64,000 nucleotides of DNA from an uncultured Gammaproteobacteria bacterium (GTDB taxonomy: Bacteria; Pseudomonadota; Gammaproteobacteria; Pseudomonadales; Ketobacteraceae), in contig CAJXXT010000002.1 of NCBI GenBank assembly GCA_913063495.1, forward strand, positions 1 to 64,000, read 5' to 3'. The translations under genes were made by a program, and so were the position numbers. How positions within the stretch are numbered: position 1 is the stretch's first letter; each line of letters opens with the position of its first letter. The notes under the pieces were generated by a model that was not told where the DNA came from, did not search any database, and was given only the letters and a program-made list of their open reading frames with translations. Below, in pieces: positions 52,313 through 60,935 of this stretch.

Positions 52313-54955
52313 TTACTGCTTTTTCGCTTGCGCTAAATGTTCTTTTATCTCGCCGTTGTTGGGGTCGAGCTTTAACGCTCCCTCTAACAAGCTAATAGCT
52401 TCCGCCTTTTGGCCATTTAAGGACAGGATCCAGCCATAAGTGTCCTTTATCGCTGCGTTGTTTGGTGCAATGCCATGAGCCTTTTTAGCCGTTGTTATTG
52501 CGCGTTTATCGTTTTGTTGCTGATAAAGCCAGGCTAGGTTGTTGAGGGAAACAGCGTCGCTTGGGTTTAGTTGTGATGCTTTTTCAAATAATACTGTAGC
52601 TCTTTCATATTGTTTGTTTGTAAGTTCAATAGTGCCTTTTTTACGAAGTGGTTCGGCCGATGTTGGGATAGCTAACGCCCACTCATCTAAGAATAATACT
52701 GCTCTCGCTTTGTCTGACCTAGCTAGGATAGCAAATCTCTTTCGAGCAATCGCATCGGTTTCAATTAGGTTCCAAGCTTGACTGATAAAATCCATCGCTA
52801 CATCAGGCATTCCCTCTGCAGATGCAATATCAGAATTCAAAGCGAACGATAGTGCTGATTTAGGCGCTAATGTATCAACTTGCCCTGCTAGTTTTTTTGC
52901 TTCTTGAATGTTGCCGGCTTTAATTTCAACGTTTATTAGTTCTGATAGGAACATTAGGTTGTTAGGCGTTACCTTTAATGCTTCGACTATCTGGTTTCGC
53001 GCTAGGTTTAGCTTGTTATTTGCAAGATATTGTTGCGTCTTAATATTGTGTACTTTTAATATTTGATTCCTAGATGAGAGTAGCGTCGGGTTTCGTTTGT
53101 AGGCTATTTGTGCGCTTTCCAATGCTTTTTGGATTTCTTTTTTCCTTAAATATAGCTCACTAAGTACCTCGGATGGACCGCTGCTGTCTAAATACTTATC
53201 ATGAAATTTCTGCATAAGAGGCTCTATCTCGGCGGTATCTCCCTGCTGGGACTTCGATTGACTAAGGCCTTTGTACCCTTGGGAGGTTTGTGGTGATAGC
53301 TCGATTATTTGCAAAAATAATATTTCGGCTTCTTTGGGCTTTTTATCGGATAATTTGGCTAGTGCGAGGGCATACAAAGCATCGATATTAGTTTTATCGC
53401 TCATAAGTGCTTTTTCTAGTTTTTCTGTCGCTTGCTTCTTGTCCCCATGTTTTAGCTGGAGTGCTCCTACGAGAAAATTTAACCGGGAGTCTGACGGGGA
53501 TTTTATTAGTGCTGAATAAAAAGCCGTACTATTTACAGGGGCCTCTATTTGGAGATATTGCTTTAATAATCGTTGTTGGATATCAATTGTGTCAGGGTAT
53601 GCGTTATAAGCTTTTTCGAGATGCTCTAAGGCTAGGCTAGATTTGTTAATTGATTCGTAATAATCGGCTAACGCAATGCGTAGACGGTGTTTTTCTGGCG
53701 ATATTTTGAGTGCTTGATTGAGTGCTTTGATACCTTCCTGTTCGTCATTTGATGCGAGAGATGCAAGCCCGTAAAGGGCCAATATTTCGGAGTCGCTGCT
53801 TCGCGCCTTAACTTCTTCTCTCAGCATGGCGATAACTTTTTCGGGCTGTTTTAACTGTAATTGCGTGCGCGCTAGCAGAGATATCGATCTGGTGTTTGCT
53901 GTTTCTGGGTCAAAGCCTTCTGATAGATAGCTTTCTGCGTCAGCTATATTTCCTTTTTTTATATTTAATAGCCCAAGTAGCTGACGGCTTTTTGCGTTGG
54001 GTGTGTTCTTATTTATTTCCATTAGCAGGGTCTCTGCTTGCTCATAGTCCCCTGAGGTATAAAGATCGACCGCTTCTTTGAGTTTGATCTTGATTTCGTT
54101 AGCCTCAGGGTTGTTCTTTGCGAGTAGCTTTGTGTAGATATAAGCTTCACTAGAGCGACCTTGTGATGATAGGACGTCAATCAGGGCATTTAGGACTTTA
54201 ACTTTTTTCGGGAGAAGAAGATCCGAGTCTCCAAGAGCAAGCAGAGCGGTTGTTAGGGTGTCTTCACTTTGTTCTAGGTTATTCTTTTTGTATGAGATCG
54301 CAGACTTCATAAGGAGAGCGTCTATATGTTCGCCATTGAAGGTAAGGGCCTTGTCTAGCGCCTCGCCGACCTTTTTTGGGCGGTTTTGTTTAAAGAACAG
54401 GGTTGCTTTGAGGTACTGATAGTCGGCATTTTCATTGTTGGTGCTTGAAAGGTTTTTTACGCGCTCAAGCTCCTCAGCGGAGTCTGCAAAGTTACCAAGT
54501 GAAATATTGGATTTGAATTTGATGCTGTGCAGTGTTAGTTCCTGCAGCTTGGTAATAGCGCGTGAGGGTGTATACGGTAAGTTCAGATAATTAAGTGAAC
54601 TCCGAAATTTACCTCTATTTAGATACGTTTCCGCCAGGAGTAGTCGGATTTCCGGGTCATTGGAGTCTTTATGTGGTTCAAGTAGCTGAAGGGCGCTGTT
54701 AGATTGACCTAACTCGATGTTGATGCGCGCAGCAAGTGTTATGGCTTCGGTAGAGTTTGGGGATGTTCTCAGGGCGTTTTTCGTTTCGATGATGGCTGCT
54801 TTGTACTGCCCCTGATCAACGTACGCTTGAGCCCTATTAAGGATTGGAGAGATAGACTTTACTTTGTCTGCTTGTTCGGGCTCACACCCTGATATGAAAA
54901 TACTTAATATAATTAACAGGGGGAGCAGGAGTGGTCGAGCACTAACAGGTCGCAT
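52313..54955 (-). CDS. prsT: PEP-CTERM system TPR-repeat lipoprotein
   Basis: An 880-aa lipoprotein with a signal peptide and lipobox (IILSIFISGC, Cys24) and about 20 or more tetratricopeptide repeats covering the whole mature part. Repeats near the end include NPSDAVSLNNLAWLYQQQ and DPNNGEIKEHLAQA. Size, lipobox and place match the PrsT family (TIGR02917-type) that accompanies PrsK/PrsR. It is thought to act in the periplasm as a scaffold for the XrtA polysaccharide or sorting machinery; the exact role is unproven. It is preceded by CTTTAGGAGG-like purines, a good ribosome site. Confidence 0.93.
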   Translation of the reverse strand: MRPVSARPLLLPLLIILSIFISGCEPEQADKVKSISPILNRAQAYVDQGQYKAAIIETKNALRTSPNSTEAITLAARINIELGQSNSALQLLEPHKDSNDPEIRLLLAETYLNRGKFRSSLNYLNLPYTPSRAITKLQELTLHSIKFKSNISLGNFADSAEELERVKNLSSTNNENADYQYLKATLFFKQNRPKKVGEALDKALTFNGEHIDALLMKSAISYKKNNLEQSEDTLTTALLALGDSDLLLPKKVKVLNALIDVLSSQGRSSEAYIYTKLLAKNNPEANEIKIKLKEAVDLYTSGDYEQAETLLMEINKNTPNAKSRQLLGLLNIKKGNIADAESYLSEGFDPETANTRSISLLARTQLQLKQPEKVIAMLREEVKARSSDSEILALYGLASLASNDEQEGIKALNQALKISPEKHRLRIALADYYESINKSSLALEHLEKAYNAYPDTIDIQQRLLKQYLQIEAPVNSTAFYSALIKSPSDSRLNFLVGALQLKHGDKKQATEKLEKALMSDKTNIDALYALALAKLSDKKPKEAEILFLQIIELSPQTSQGYKGLSQSKSQQGDTAEIEPLMQKFHDKYLDSSGPSEVLSELYLRKKEIQKALESAQIAYKRNPTLLSSRNQILKVHNIKTQQYLANNKLNLARNQIVEALKVTPNNLMFLSELINVEIKAGNIQEAKKLAGQVDTLAPKSALSFALNSDIASAEGMPDVAMDFISQAWNLIETDAIARKRFAILARSDKARAVLFLDEWALAIPTSAEPLRKKGTIELTNKQYERATVLFEKASQLNPSDAVSLNNLAWLYQQQNDKRAITTAKKAHGIAPNNAAIKDTYGWILSLNGQKAEAISLLEGALKLDPNNGEIKEHLAQAKKQ

Positions 54956-55075
54956 GTTAAGTCCCTTTAGGAGGTTTCGGTTGAGTTCGTATCGATGTTA
55001 ATCCTGCAACTTAGCAAAATTGTTTACCGCAATGCAACCTGAAACCTCTATTTCAGCTCTGTCTAGTATTTTTTG

Positions 55076-55726
55076 TTAGTTGAACTCCTTGTAAATAGCA
55101 TCGCTATAACTACCTTGGAGGCCATCAGTATCAACGGTGGATACTTGGAATTTCCAGTTACCTTGAGCGAGGTTTTCCAATGTTACTTCAGAGGTTGAGG
55201 CTGAATCCACGCTGTAACTATATTCGTCACCGGTTGTCTCGTTCGAGTATAGGATGTTATAGCCTTGAATTTCACCCGTCGGTAAGAAATCACCATTATC
55301 TCGTTGTGTCGGGATATCCCAGCCGATTGTTGCGTTGTTAACTACAGGCTCTGGCTCAGGAGTTGGCTCAGGCTCAGGAGTTGGCTCAGGCTCAGGAGTT
55401 GGCTCAGGCTCAGGAGTTGGCTCAGGCTCAGGAGTTGGCTCTGGCTCAGGAGTTGGCTCTGGCTCAGGAGTTGGCTCAGGATCTGGAGTTGGCTCTGGCT
55501 CAGGAGTTGGCTCTGGCTCAGGAGTTGGCTCAGGATCTGGAGTTGGCTCAGGATCTGGTGTTGGTTCTGGCTCAGGAGTTGGGGTTGGGTCGGTAGGACT
55601 CGGATCGTCTGTATCCGTTTCTATATTTGCAGGTCTGGCTCCATCGGTTCCGCTCTCCGAAGCTCCACAGCCTGATAAAAAACTAACCAGACAAATAACT
55701 ATAAATAGATTCTTCAGTAACACCAT
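55076..55726 (-). CDS. Lipoprotein with PEPEPT repeats and a fibronectin-III-like domain
   Basis: A 216-aa lipoprotein. A signal peptide ends in LVSFLSGC (Cys20), a low-complexity Pro-Glu spacer (residues about 51-127) follows, and a beta domain (about 130-216) reads [28 protein letters not shown] and [14 protein letters not shown], a fibronectin type III pattern. I chose ATG 55726 because GGAG lies six bases upstream. The Pro-rich arm may span periplasm or polymer mesh to present the domain. The gene lies between prsT and ugd; the 253-bp gap upstream (55751-56003) holds only promoters, with a 7-bp inverted repeat (TTGAGCG/CGCTCAA). Confidence 0.82.
   Translation of the reverse strand: MVLLKNLFIVICLVSFLSGCGASESGTDGARPANIETDTDDPSPTDPTPTPEPEPTPDPEPTPDPEPTPEPEPTPEPEPTPDPEPTPEPEPTPEPEPTPEPEPTPEPEPTPEPEPTPEPEPTPEPEPVVNNATIGWDIPTQRDNGDFLPTGEIQGYNILYSNETTGDEYSYSVDSASTSEVTLENLAQGNWKFQVSTVDTDGLQGSYSDAIYKEFN
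55346..55576. repeat. 18-bp coding tandem repeat, about 12.8 copies
   Basis: Units of 18 bp encode PEPEPT or PDPEPT on the minus strand, twelve full and one partial. Neighbouring copies are nearly identical at the DNA level (GGCTCAGG/CTCAGGAGTT), so the array is likely to vary in copy number by slippage without frameshift. It leaves frames open on the other strand too, but those are artefacts of the repeat. Confidence 0.9.
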
Positions 55727-56003
55727 GAGCTGCTCCAGCGCAAATATCATTTTCTTACTTACAATCGTAGAAAGATGGGGAGCTTAACTCAAGCAAATTC
55801 AGCAGTAAATGGTTGATTTGTGAGGGGCTTCACAGGCAATGATGCGATTGTGTCTTGCTCAATATGTGCGTTTAATAACATTATCAATTTGAGTTGTGAT
55901 TTTTCAATGAATTCTACAGTGAATTTGAGCGCGTTCAGTAATATACTACGCTCAAGTTTTTGAATTGTTAATGTGTTTTTTATAAGGATAGGGGATAAGG
56001 TCA

Positions 56004-57332
56004 GTGAAAGTATCTATATACGGTTCTGGTTATGTTGGACTGGTAACAGGGGCTTGTTTTTCAGAAATGGGTCATGACGTGTTATGTGCAGACGTCGATG
56101 CAAGAAAAGTAGAAATGTTATTAGCAGGTGATATTCCGATATATGAGCCTGGGTTGTCTGATATGGTGCTTAAAGGCATTAGTGCAGGAACGCTAGATTT
56201 TACTACTGATTTAAAGAGAGCTGCCAAACATGGGGAGTGTATTTTTATTGCGGTAGGTACCCCTCCTGACGAAGATGGATCAGCAGATTTGAAGTATGTG
56301 CTGTCAGTAGCAGACAGTGTCGGTTCTTATATAGATGAGTACACGGTAGTTGTTGATAAATCTACAGTACCCGTCGGGACAGCAAAAAAAGTTGAATCAG
56401 CAATTCAACAAGCGCTAAGTAAGCGAGGTTCTAGCGTTTCGTTCGATGTTGTTTCCAATCCCGAGTTTCTCAAAGAAGGCGCTGCTGTGTCAGACTTTAT
56501 GAAGCCAGATAGAATTGTTATTGGCTCTGAAAGTGAGAAGGCAACAGTCCTGCTACGAGAGCTGTACGCTCCCTTTAACCGTAATCACGACCGTATGTTA
56601 GTAATGGACACTATCTCTGCTGAGCTCACCAAGTATGCGGCTAACTCAATGTTGGCGACAAAAATCAGCTTTATGAATGAAATGTCAAACATTGCAGATG
56701 CTGTGGGTGCAGATATTGAGCAGGTTAGATTGGGTATCGGCTCAGATCCGCGTATCGGGTTTCAGTTTATCTACCCGGGTGCTGGTTACGGAGGTAGTTG
56801 TTTTCCTAAGGATATAACTGCGCTTCATCGGACCGCAGGAGACTTTGGTTATACCGCCCAAATGCTAAAGGCAGTTGATGATATTAATAACGCACAAAAA
56901 GAAGTGATTTTCAGCAAAATCCACAAGCATTTTGATGGCGAGCTTGCTGGTAAGCGAATTGCCTTATGGGGGCTTTCGTTTAAACCTAATACCGATGATA
57001 TGCGAGAGGCTCCAAGTCGCGTATTAATGGAAGCTTTGTGGGAAGCAGGGGCGAGTGTTACGGCATATGACCCTAAAGCAATGGAAGAGACGGCTCGCAT
57101 TTACGGTGATCGTGAAGACCTTTCATTGGTTGATACAAAAGAGGCTGCGACAGTAAATGCTGATGCCTTGGTCATTATGACTGAATGGAATAGCTTTCGA
57201 GCTCTGGATTTTAAACGACTCGAAGAAAAATTGTCTCACAATGTGTTATTTGATGGTCGTAATATATTTGACCCTGAGATGGTTGAGGCGAAAGGTTTCG
57301 CTTATTACGGCATAGGTCGAGGAAGGAGGTAG
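56004..57332 (+). CDS. ugd: UDP-glucose 6-dehydrogenase
   Basis: A 442-aa NAD-dependent enzyme that makes UDP-glucuronate from UDP-glucose. It has [61 protein letters not shown], the lysine helix [21 protein letters not shown] and the catalytic cysteine in [12 protein letters not shown] (near residue 260). The GTG start has GGATAGGGG upstream. It is the only plus-strand gene in this right-hand module and provides an acidic sugar precursor for the polymer and for a possible amidation step. Confidence 0.95.
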   Translation: MKVSIYGSGYVGLVTGACFSEMGHDVLCADVDARKVEMLLAGDIPIYEPGLSDMVLKGISAGTLDFTTDLKRAAKHGECIFIAVGTPPDEDGSADLKYVLSVADSVGSYIDEYTVVVDKSTVPVGTAKKVESAIQQALSKRGSSVSFDVVSNPEFLKEGAAVSDFMKPDRIVIGSESEKATVLLRELYAPFNRNHDRMLVMDTISAELTKYAANSMLATKISFMNEMSNIADAVGADIEQVRLGIGSDPRIGFQFIYPGAGYGGSCFPKDITALHRTAGDFGYTAQMLKAVDDINNAQKEVIFSKIHKHFDGELAGKRIALWGLSFKPNTDDMREAPSRVLMEALWEAGASVTAYDPKAMEETARIYGDREDLSLVDTKEAATVNADALVIMTEWNSFRALDFKRLEEKLSHNVLFDGRNIFDPEMVEAKGFAYYGIGRGRR

Positions 57333-57354
57333 TTGTAAGCGGGTAGTCATTAGC

Positions 57355-57390
57355 GGGGGTATCCTTATACTTTTATAGAAGGGTGCCCCC
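57355..57390. terminator. Hairpin between convergent ugd and prsR
   Basis: GGGGGTATCCTT (57355-57366) pairs with AAGGGTGCCCCC (57379-57390) over 12 positions with two G-U pairs around a 12-base loop. A T-rich stretch (GTAGTTTTCATTTTTG) follows on the plus strand. It should end ugd transcripts and perhaps prsR transcripts as well. Confidence 0.7.
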
Positions 57391-57418
57391 ATTGTAGTTT
57401 TCATTTTTGTTTCAGTCC

Positions 57419-58780
57419 CTACTGGTCGCTAATATTTATTTCATACTTCTTAATTAAATCATAAAGAGTGGGCCTGGTTACTCCTAAATATTTAGCCGCA
57501 GACGATATTTGGCCGCCTGTAAGGTTTATCGCTTTGATAATGGCGGTTTTCTCGGCTTCTTGACGAACTTGGCGAAGGTTGATGGAAAGGTCTTCATGGT
57601 GCGGTAGAGCCAAGTCTTCTACCGAAAGAGTTTTTTCGTCTGCCATAATAACGGCGCGTTTGATTTTGTTTTCAAGCTCTCTAACGTTGCCCGGCCATTC
57701 GTAACTTTCAATCGCACTGGCTGCTTCGGCGGAGAACCCTTTGATTTTTCTATTTTGGGCATCACAATATTTTGACAGTATATGGCGAGCCAATAGGATT
57801 TTGTCTCCCTCTCTTTTTCGAAGCGGTGGTAGCTCTACAACAATCTCACTAATTCTGTAATACAAATCTTCTCGGAACGTTTTTTCTGCAACCATTTCCA
57901 TTAGGTTTTTGTTGGTTGCACATACCACTCTTACATCAACATCAATCTCATCTCGCCCGCCCAGACGCTCTATCGTGCGTTCTTGCAAAAAACGCAAAAG
58001 CTTAGCTTGAAGTGAAAGAGGCATGTCACCGATTTCGTCTAGGAAAAGGGTGCCGCCATTGGCAACTTCAACTTTGCCGAGAGTCCTTTTGGTAGCGCCA
58101 GTAAAGGCCCCCTTTTCGTAACCAAATAGCTCGCTTTCCATTAGGTTTTCTGGCACTGCAGCACAGTTGATGGCTACGAACCGTTTGTTAGCTCGTGGGC
58201 TTAGATTGTGTATCGCTTTAGCAATAACTTCTTTTCCTGTTCCGGACTCACCGAGCACAAGGCAGGTAACGTCGACAGGGGCGACTTTTTCTACCGTTCG
58301 GCAAACTGCTAGCATTTTTGTGTCGGATGCAATAATTCCACTTAAAGGCGATTGAGCGGTGGCTTGTAAACGCCGGTTCTCCTCTTCGAGTGCCGCCATT
58401 TGGTGGGCGCGTTGTACTATTAAGTCTAAGGTATCTGTGTTTACGGGCTTTTGATAAAAGTCGTAGGCACCAAGTGCTACCGCTCGTAGGGCATTGTTGT
58501 AGTCGTGGTAGCCTGTAACTACAATTATTTTGGTGTTGGGAGCCAGATTAAGAGTGTCTTGAATTGTTTTAAAACCTTCTTCTACACCTTCTTCATCAGG
58601 GGGGAGGCCTAAATCTTGTATGACGACGGGCGGTTCGTCTCTACGGATTGCAGCGATAGCATCTTCTCTGTCGCCCGCGATAATTACTTCGTATTGGTCG
58701 AAATGCCAGCGAAGTTGGCTTTGAAGGCCTGGATCATCTTCAACGATTAAAAGTTTCGGTTTTTTTTGGGTTTGATTCAT
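57419..58780 (-). CDS. prsR: PEP-CTERM-box response regulator, sigma-54 activator
   Basis: A 453-aa NtrC-type regulator. The receiver domain (1-125) has LIVEDD and the phospho-acceptor Asp56 in VIQDLGLP. The AAA+ domain has GESGTGKE (near residue 178), GYEKGAFTGA (the sigma-54 contact GAFTGA) and GGTLFLDEIGDMP. The C-terminal Fis-type helix-turn-helix reads GGQISSAAKYLGVTRPTLYDLI. It matches PrsR (TIGR02915-type), which turns on PEP-CTERM genes with RpoN. The sigma-54 promoter at 52138-52152 is a likely target. It is 30 bp downstream of prsK, forming the operon prsK-prsR. Confidence 0.95.
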   Translation of the reverse strand: MNQTQKKPKLLIVEDDPGLQSQLRWHFDQYEVIIAGDREDAIAAIRRDEPPVVIQDLGLPPDEEGVEEGFKTIQDTLNLAPNTKIIVVTGYHDYNNALRAVALGAYDFYQKPVNTDTLDLIVQRAHQMAALEEENRRLQATAQSPLSGIIASDTKMLAVCRTVEKVAPVDVTCLVLGESGTGKEVIAKAIHNLSPRANKRFVAINCAAVPENLMESELFGYEKGAFTGATKRTLGKVEVANGGTLFLDEIGDMPLSLQAKLLRFLQERTIERLGGRDEIDVDVRVVCATNKNLMEMVAEKTFREDLYYRISEIVVELPPLRKREGDKILLARHILSKYCDAQNRKIKGFSAEAASAIESYEWPGNVRELENKIKRAVIMADEKTLSVEDLALPHHEDLSINLRQVRQEAEKTAIIKAINLTGGQISSAAKYLGVTRPTLYDLIKKYEINISDQ

Positions 58781-58810
58781 TGGGTAGTTTCGGTATCAGA
58801 ATGTTTAATG

Positions 58811-60919
58811 TTATGCGGGCTGCTTTAGAGGTATTTGAAGGGTGAAAAGTGACCCTTCACCTGGCGTGCTCTCGACGGAAAACTCCCCTCCAAGAGCCTT
58901 TATGAACTCTCTGGTTTGGTATACTCCAATCCCCATACCTTTACCAGACTTTGTTGTGTCAAAAGGTTTGAAAAGGCGCTCCTTTATAAATTGCTGCGAC
59001 ATGCCTTCGCCGTTATCTTCAACCTCGATCTTTGCGGAACTTTCAGTGAGGGAAAGGGTAATGTCGATGAAACCGTCTTTACTGGTTGCTTCTTGAGCAT
59101 TTTTTATAAGGTGTATCATCACCATTTCAAAGTGATCTCTGTCGACAGTTACTTTGGGGGCAGCATCAGCTAATCGAAGGGAGGGGATTGGGTGGCGGTC
59201 GTGGCATTTTTTGCAAGCATCGACAAGTATCTTGTTCAGGTCGATTTTGCCAACAGTAGTGCTTACAGCTTGATCTTTTTGTTGAAGTTTTTGTAGTAAA
59301 TTATTCATGCGTTTAACAGAGTTGTCGATCGTATCAATTGCATCCTCAATAAACGCTGGATTTTCCTTGTGCTTCGCTGCATTTTCGACAACCAGTGCCT
59401 GTTGTGCGATAAGGTTTTTTAAATCATGCATAACAAATGCGGTGAGTTTGTTATAAGCGTCAAATTGTTTTGATTCCACAAGTTGTTCTGCAGATGCATG
59501 TCTCGCAATATAGCTAGACACCTGGCGACCAACCGTTTTAAGTAAATCTAGATCCTCCCAGGTAAGCTGGGTTTCGAGGGGAGGGTTTGCTAACCCCATA
59601 AAGCCAATTAACTCATCATCGTTTAACAGAGGGAGTATTATCCAAAGGTTGGGGATTTCGTACACCCACCCAGGGAGCATTTCGTTCATATTACTCGTTT
59701 GGTTGTCGCTGTCAGCGCCAGGAGAAAACACCCACTCTTGGTCTCTTAGTGCACAACAAAATTCGGTGCCTTTTTGTTCTGTTATATCCATGTTGGGCAA
59801 TTCTAAGTTATGTGTTGCCACGGGCCAATACCCGCCACTGTCATTATCAGCCCAAATACAACCACCCGGGCTCTTAAACGTAGATGCAACGGCTTTTATA
59901 GCGCGTTTATGGAAATCACCTTCATCAGAGGGTAACGATAGGTAATGAATGAGCCTCAGCCATTCTGTGCGGTAATCGTATTTATGATGGAAAAAGTTTT
60001 TATCTATAACTACGCTGAGCCGCGTTCTGATTGTTCTAGATACAAAGATTACAACGATGGCGACGCACGCAGAGAATATGAGCACCACCTGTAAAATGAT
60101 ACCCCAGGTGCCTCCGTAGAGCTTGATGTAATAGCCGCCCGCTGCCATTAAGGACAAGAAAAAGCCAGCGGTTGTTAGGCTTGTTGTGTAAAAAACAATA
60201 GGGCGAGAGATCGATAGGCTGGTGCGTTGCACTGGGCTGTTAAGAAAAGTGATCAGCCCGATAGTCAATAGAAGCGCACTTGTTCCACTGATTGCCCCAC
60301 GAGCATACCAAAGATCATAATCAACCTGTTTGAACACTAATCCATGGGCGAATAAGTAAAGATCATAAAGGAAAATGGAACCTACTGAAATGCACAGAAG
60401 TTTGACGTGCCTTTCTTGATCTGTGTTTCTGTACAGTTGTTCTACTGATACCAAGCCGAGAATTGCCAGTAGAAGCCCGTTCCAGATGTATATCGGATTG
60501 GTTGACAGGTCTAGTGACTGTGATTTTGGAAATAGCAATAGATTAAGTGTAAGTAAGGCGAGCCATAGCCCATGAATGAGCCAATAAAAGCGCTTTGGAA
60601 TGGGAGTTGATGAGCCGATCTTTAATGAACTTAGTATCGCAGCAAACCAGGCGCCGTTTTTAAAAATCTCAAGCAACGGGATGTATTGTAGGTGCTTAGG
60701 GTTGGCATATGCATAGCTGACAAAGAAATTGAATAAAGCATTGACGAGTACAGCGAAAGATAAAAGGACGTGGGTTTGGCGTTTGCGTAGAGTATAAAGG
60801 GAAACTAAAAATAGAACGCTAAATAGTATCGCGCCACCGCTGTAGCTTAGGCTGCTAATATGCTGAGAAAACACGTTGTTTTGTATACTCCATTTTAATG
60901 AGGGTAATCCGCATGCCAC
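58811..60919 (-). CDS. prsK: PEP-CTERM system sensor histidine kinase
   Basis: A kinase of up to 702 aa. Nine or so membrane helices fill residues 25-310, a GAF-like domain follows (about 330-480), then the phospho-acceptor helix FVMHDLKNLIAQQALVVENA (His near residue 500) and a HATPase_c domain with NAQEAT, VEDNGEGM and GKGMGIGVYQTREFI. This matches PrsK (TIGR02916-type), the partner of PrsR. The signal it senses is unknown; the membrane part suggests an envelope or lipid-linked cue. GTG 60919 is a poor start and a later GTG near 60874 is possible. Confidence 0.93.
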   Translation of the reverse strand: MACGLPSLKWSIQNNVFSQHISSLSYSGGAILFSVLFLVSLYTLRKRQTHVLLSFAVLVNALFNFFVSYAYANPKHLQYIPLLEIFKNGAWFAAILSSLKIGSSTPIPKRFYWLIHGLWLALLTLNLLLFPKSQSLDLSTNPIYIWNGLLLAILGLVSVEQLYRNTDQERHVKLLCISVGSIFLYDLYLFAHGLVFKQVDYDLWYARGAISGTSALLLTIGLITFLNSPVQRTSLSISRPIVFYTTSLTTAGFFLSLMAAGGYYIKLYGGTWGIILQVVLIFSACVAIVVIFVSRTIRTRLSVVIDKNFFHHKYDYRTEWLRLIHYLSLPSDEGDFHKRAIKAVASTFKSPGGCIWADNDSGGYWPVATHNLELPNMDITEQKGTEFCCALRDQEWVFSPGADSDNQTSNMNEMLPGWVYEIPNLWIILPLLNDDELIGFMGLANPPLETQLTWEDLDLLKTVGRQVSSYIARHASAEQLVESKQFDAYNKLTAFVMHDLKNLIAQQALVVENAAKHKENPAFIEDAIDTIDNSVKRMNNLLQKLQQKDQAVSTTVGKIDLNKILVDACKKCHDRHPIPSLRLADAAPKVTVDRDHFEMVMIHLIKNAQEATSKDGFIDITLSLTESSAKIEVEDNGEGMSQQFIKERLFKPFDTTKSGKGMGIGVYQTREFIKALGGEFSVESTPGEGSLFTLQIPLKQPA

Positions 60920-60935
60920 TTGAGTGTAGCAGTGA

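Noticed and set aside
55346-55576. Regular repeats that could suggest a CRISPR array
   Set aside because: Units are contiguous 18-mers without spacers and encode a Pro-Glu protein repeat.
55335-55787. Plus-strand open frames encoding Gly-Ser-Val repeats opposite the lipoprotein
   Set aside because: They are mirror frames of the 18-bp coding repeat. They lack a signal or ribosome site, whereas the minus frame has a lipobox, a ribosome site and a structured domain.
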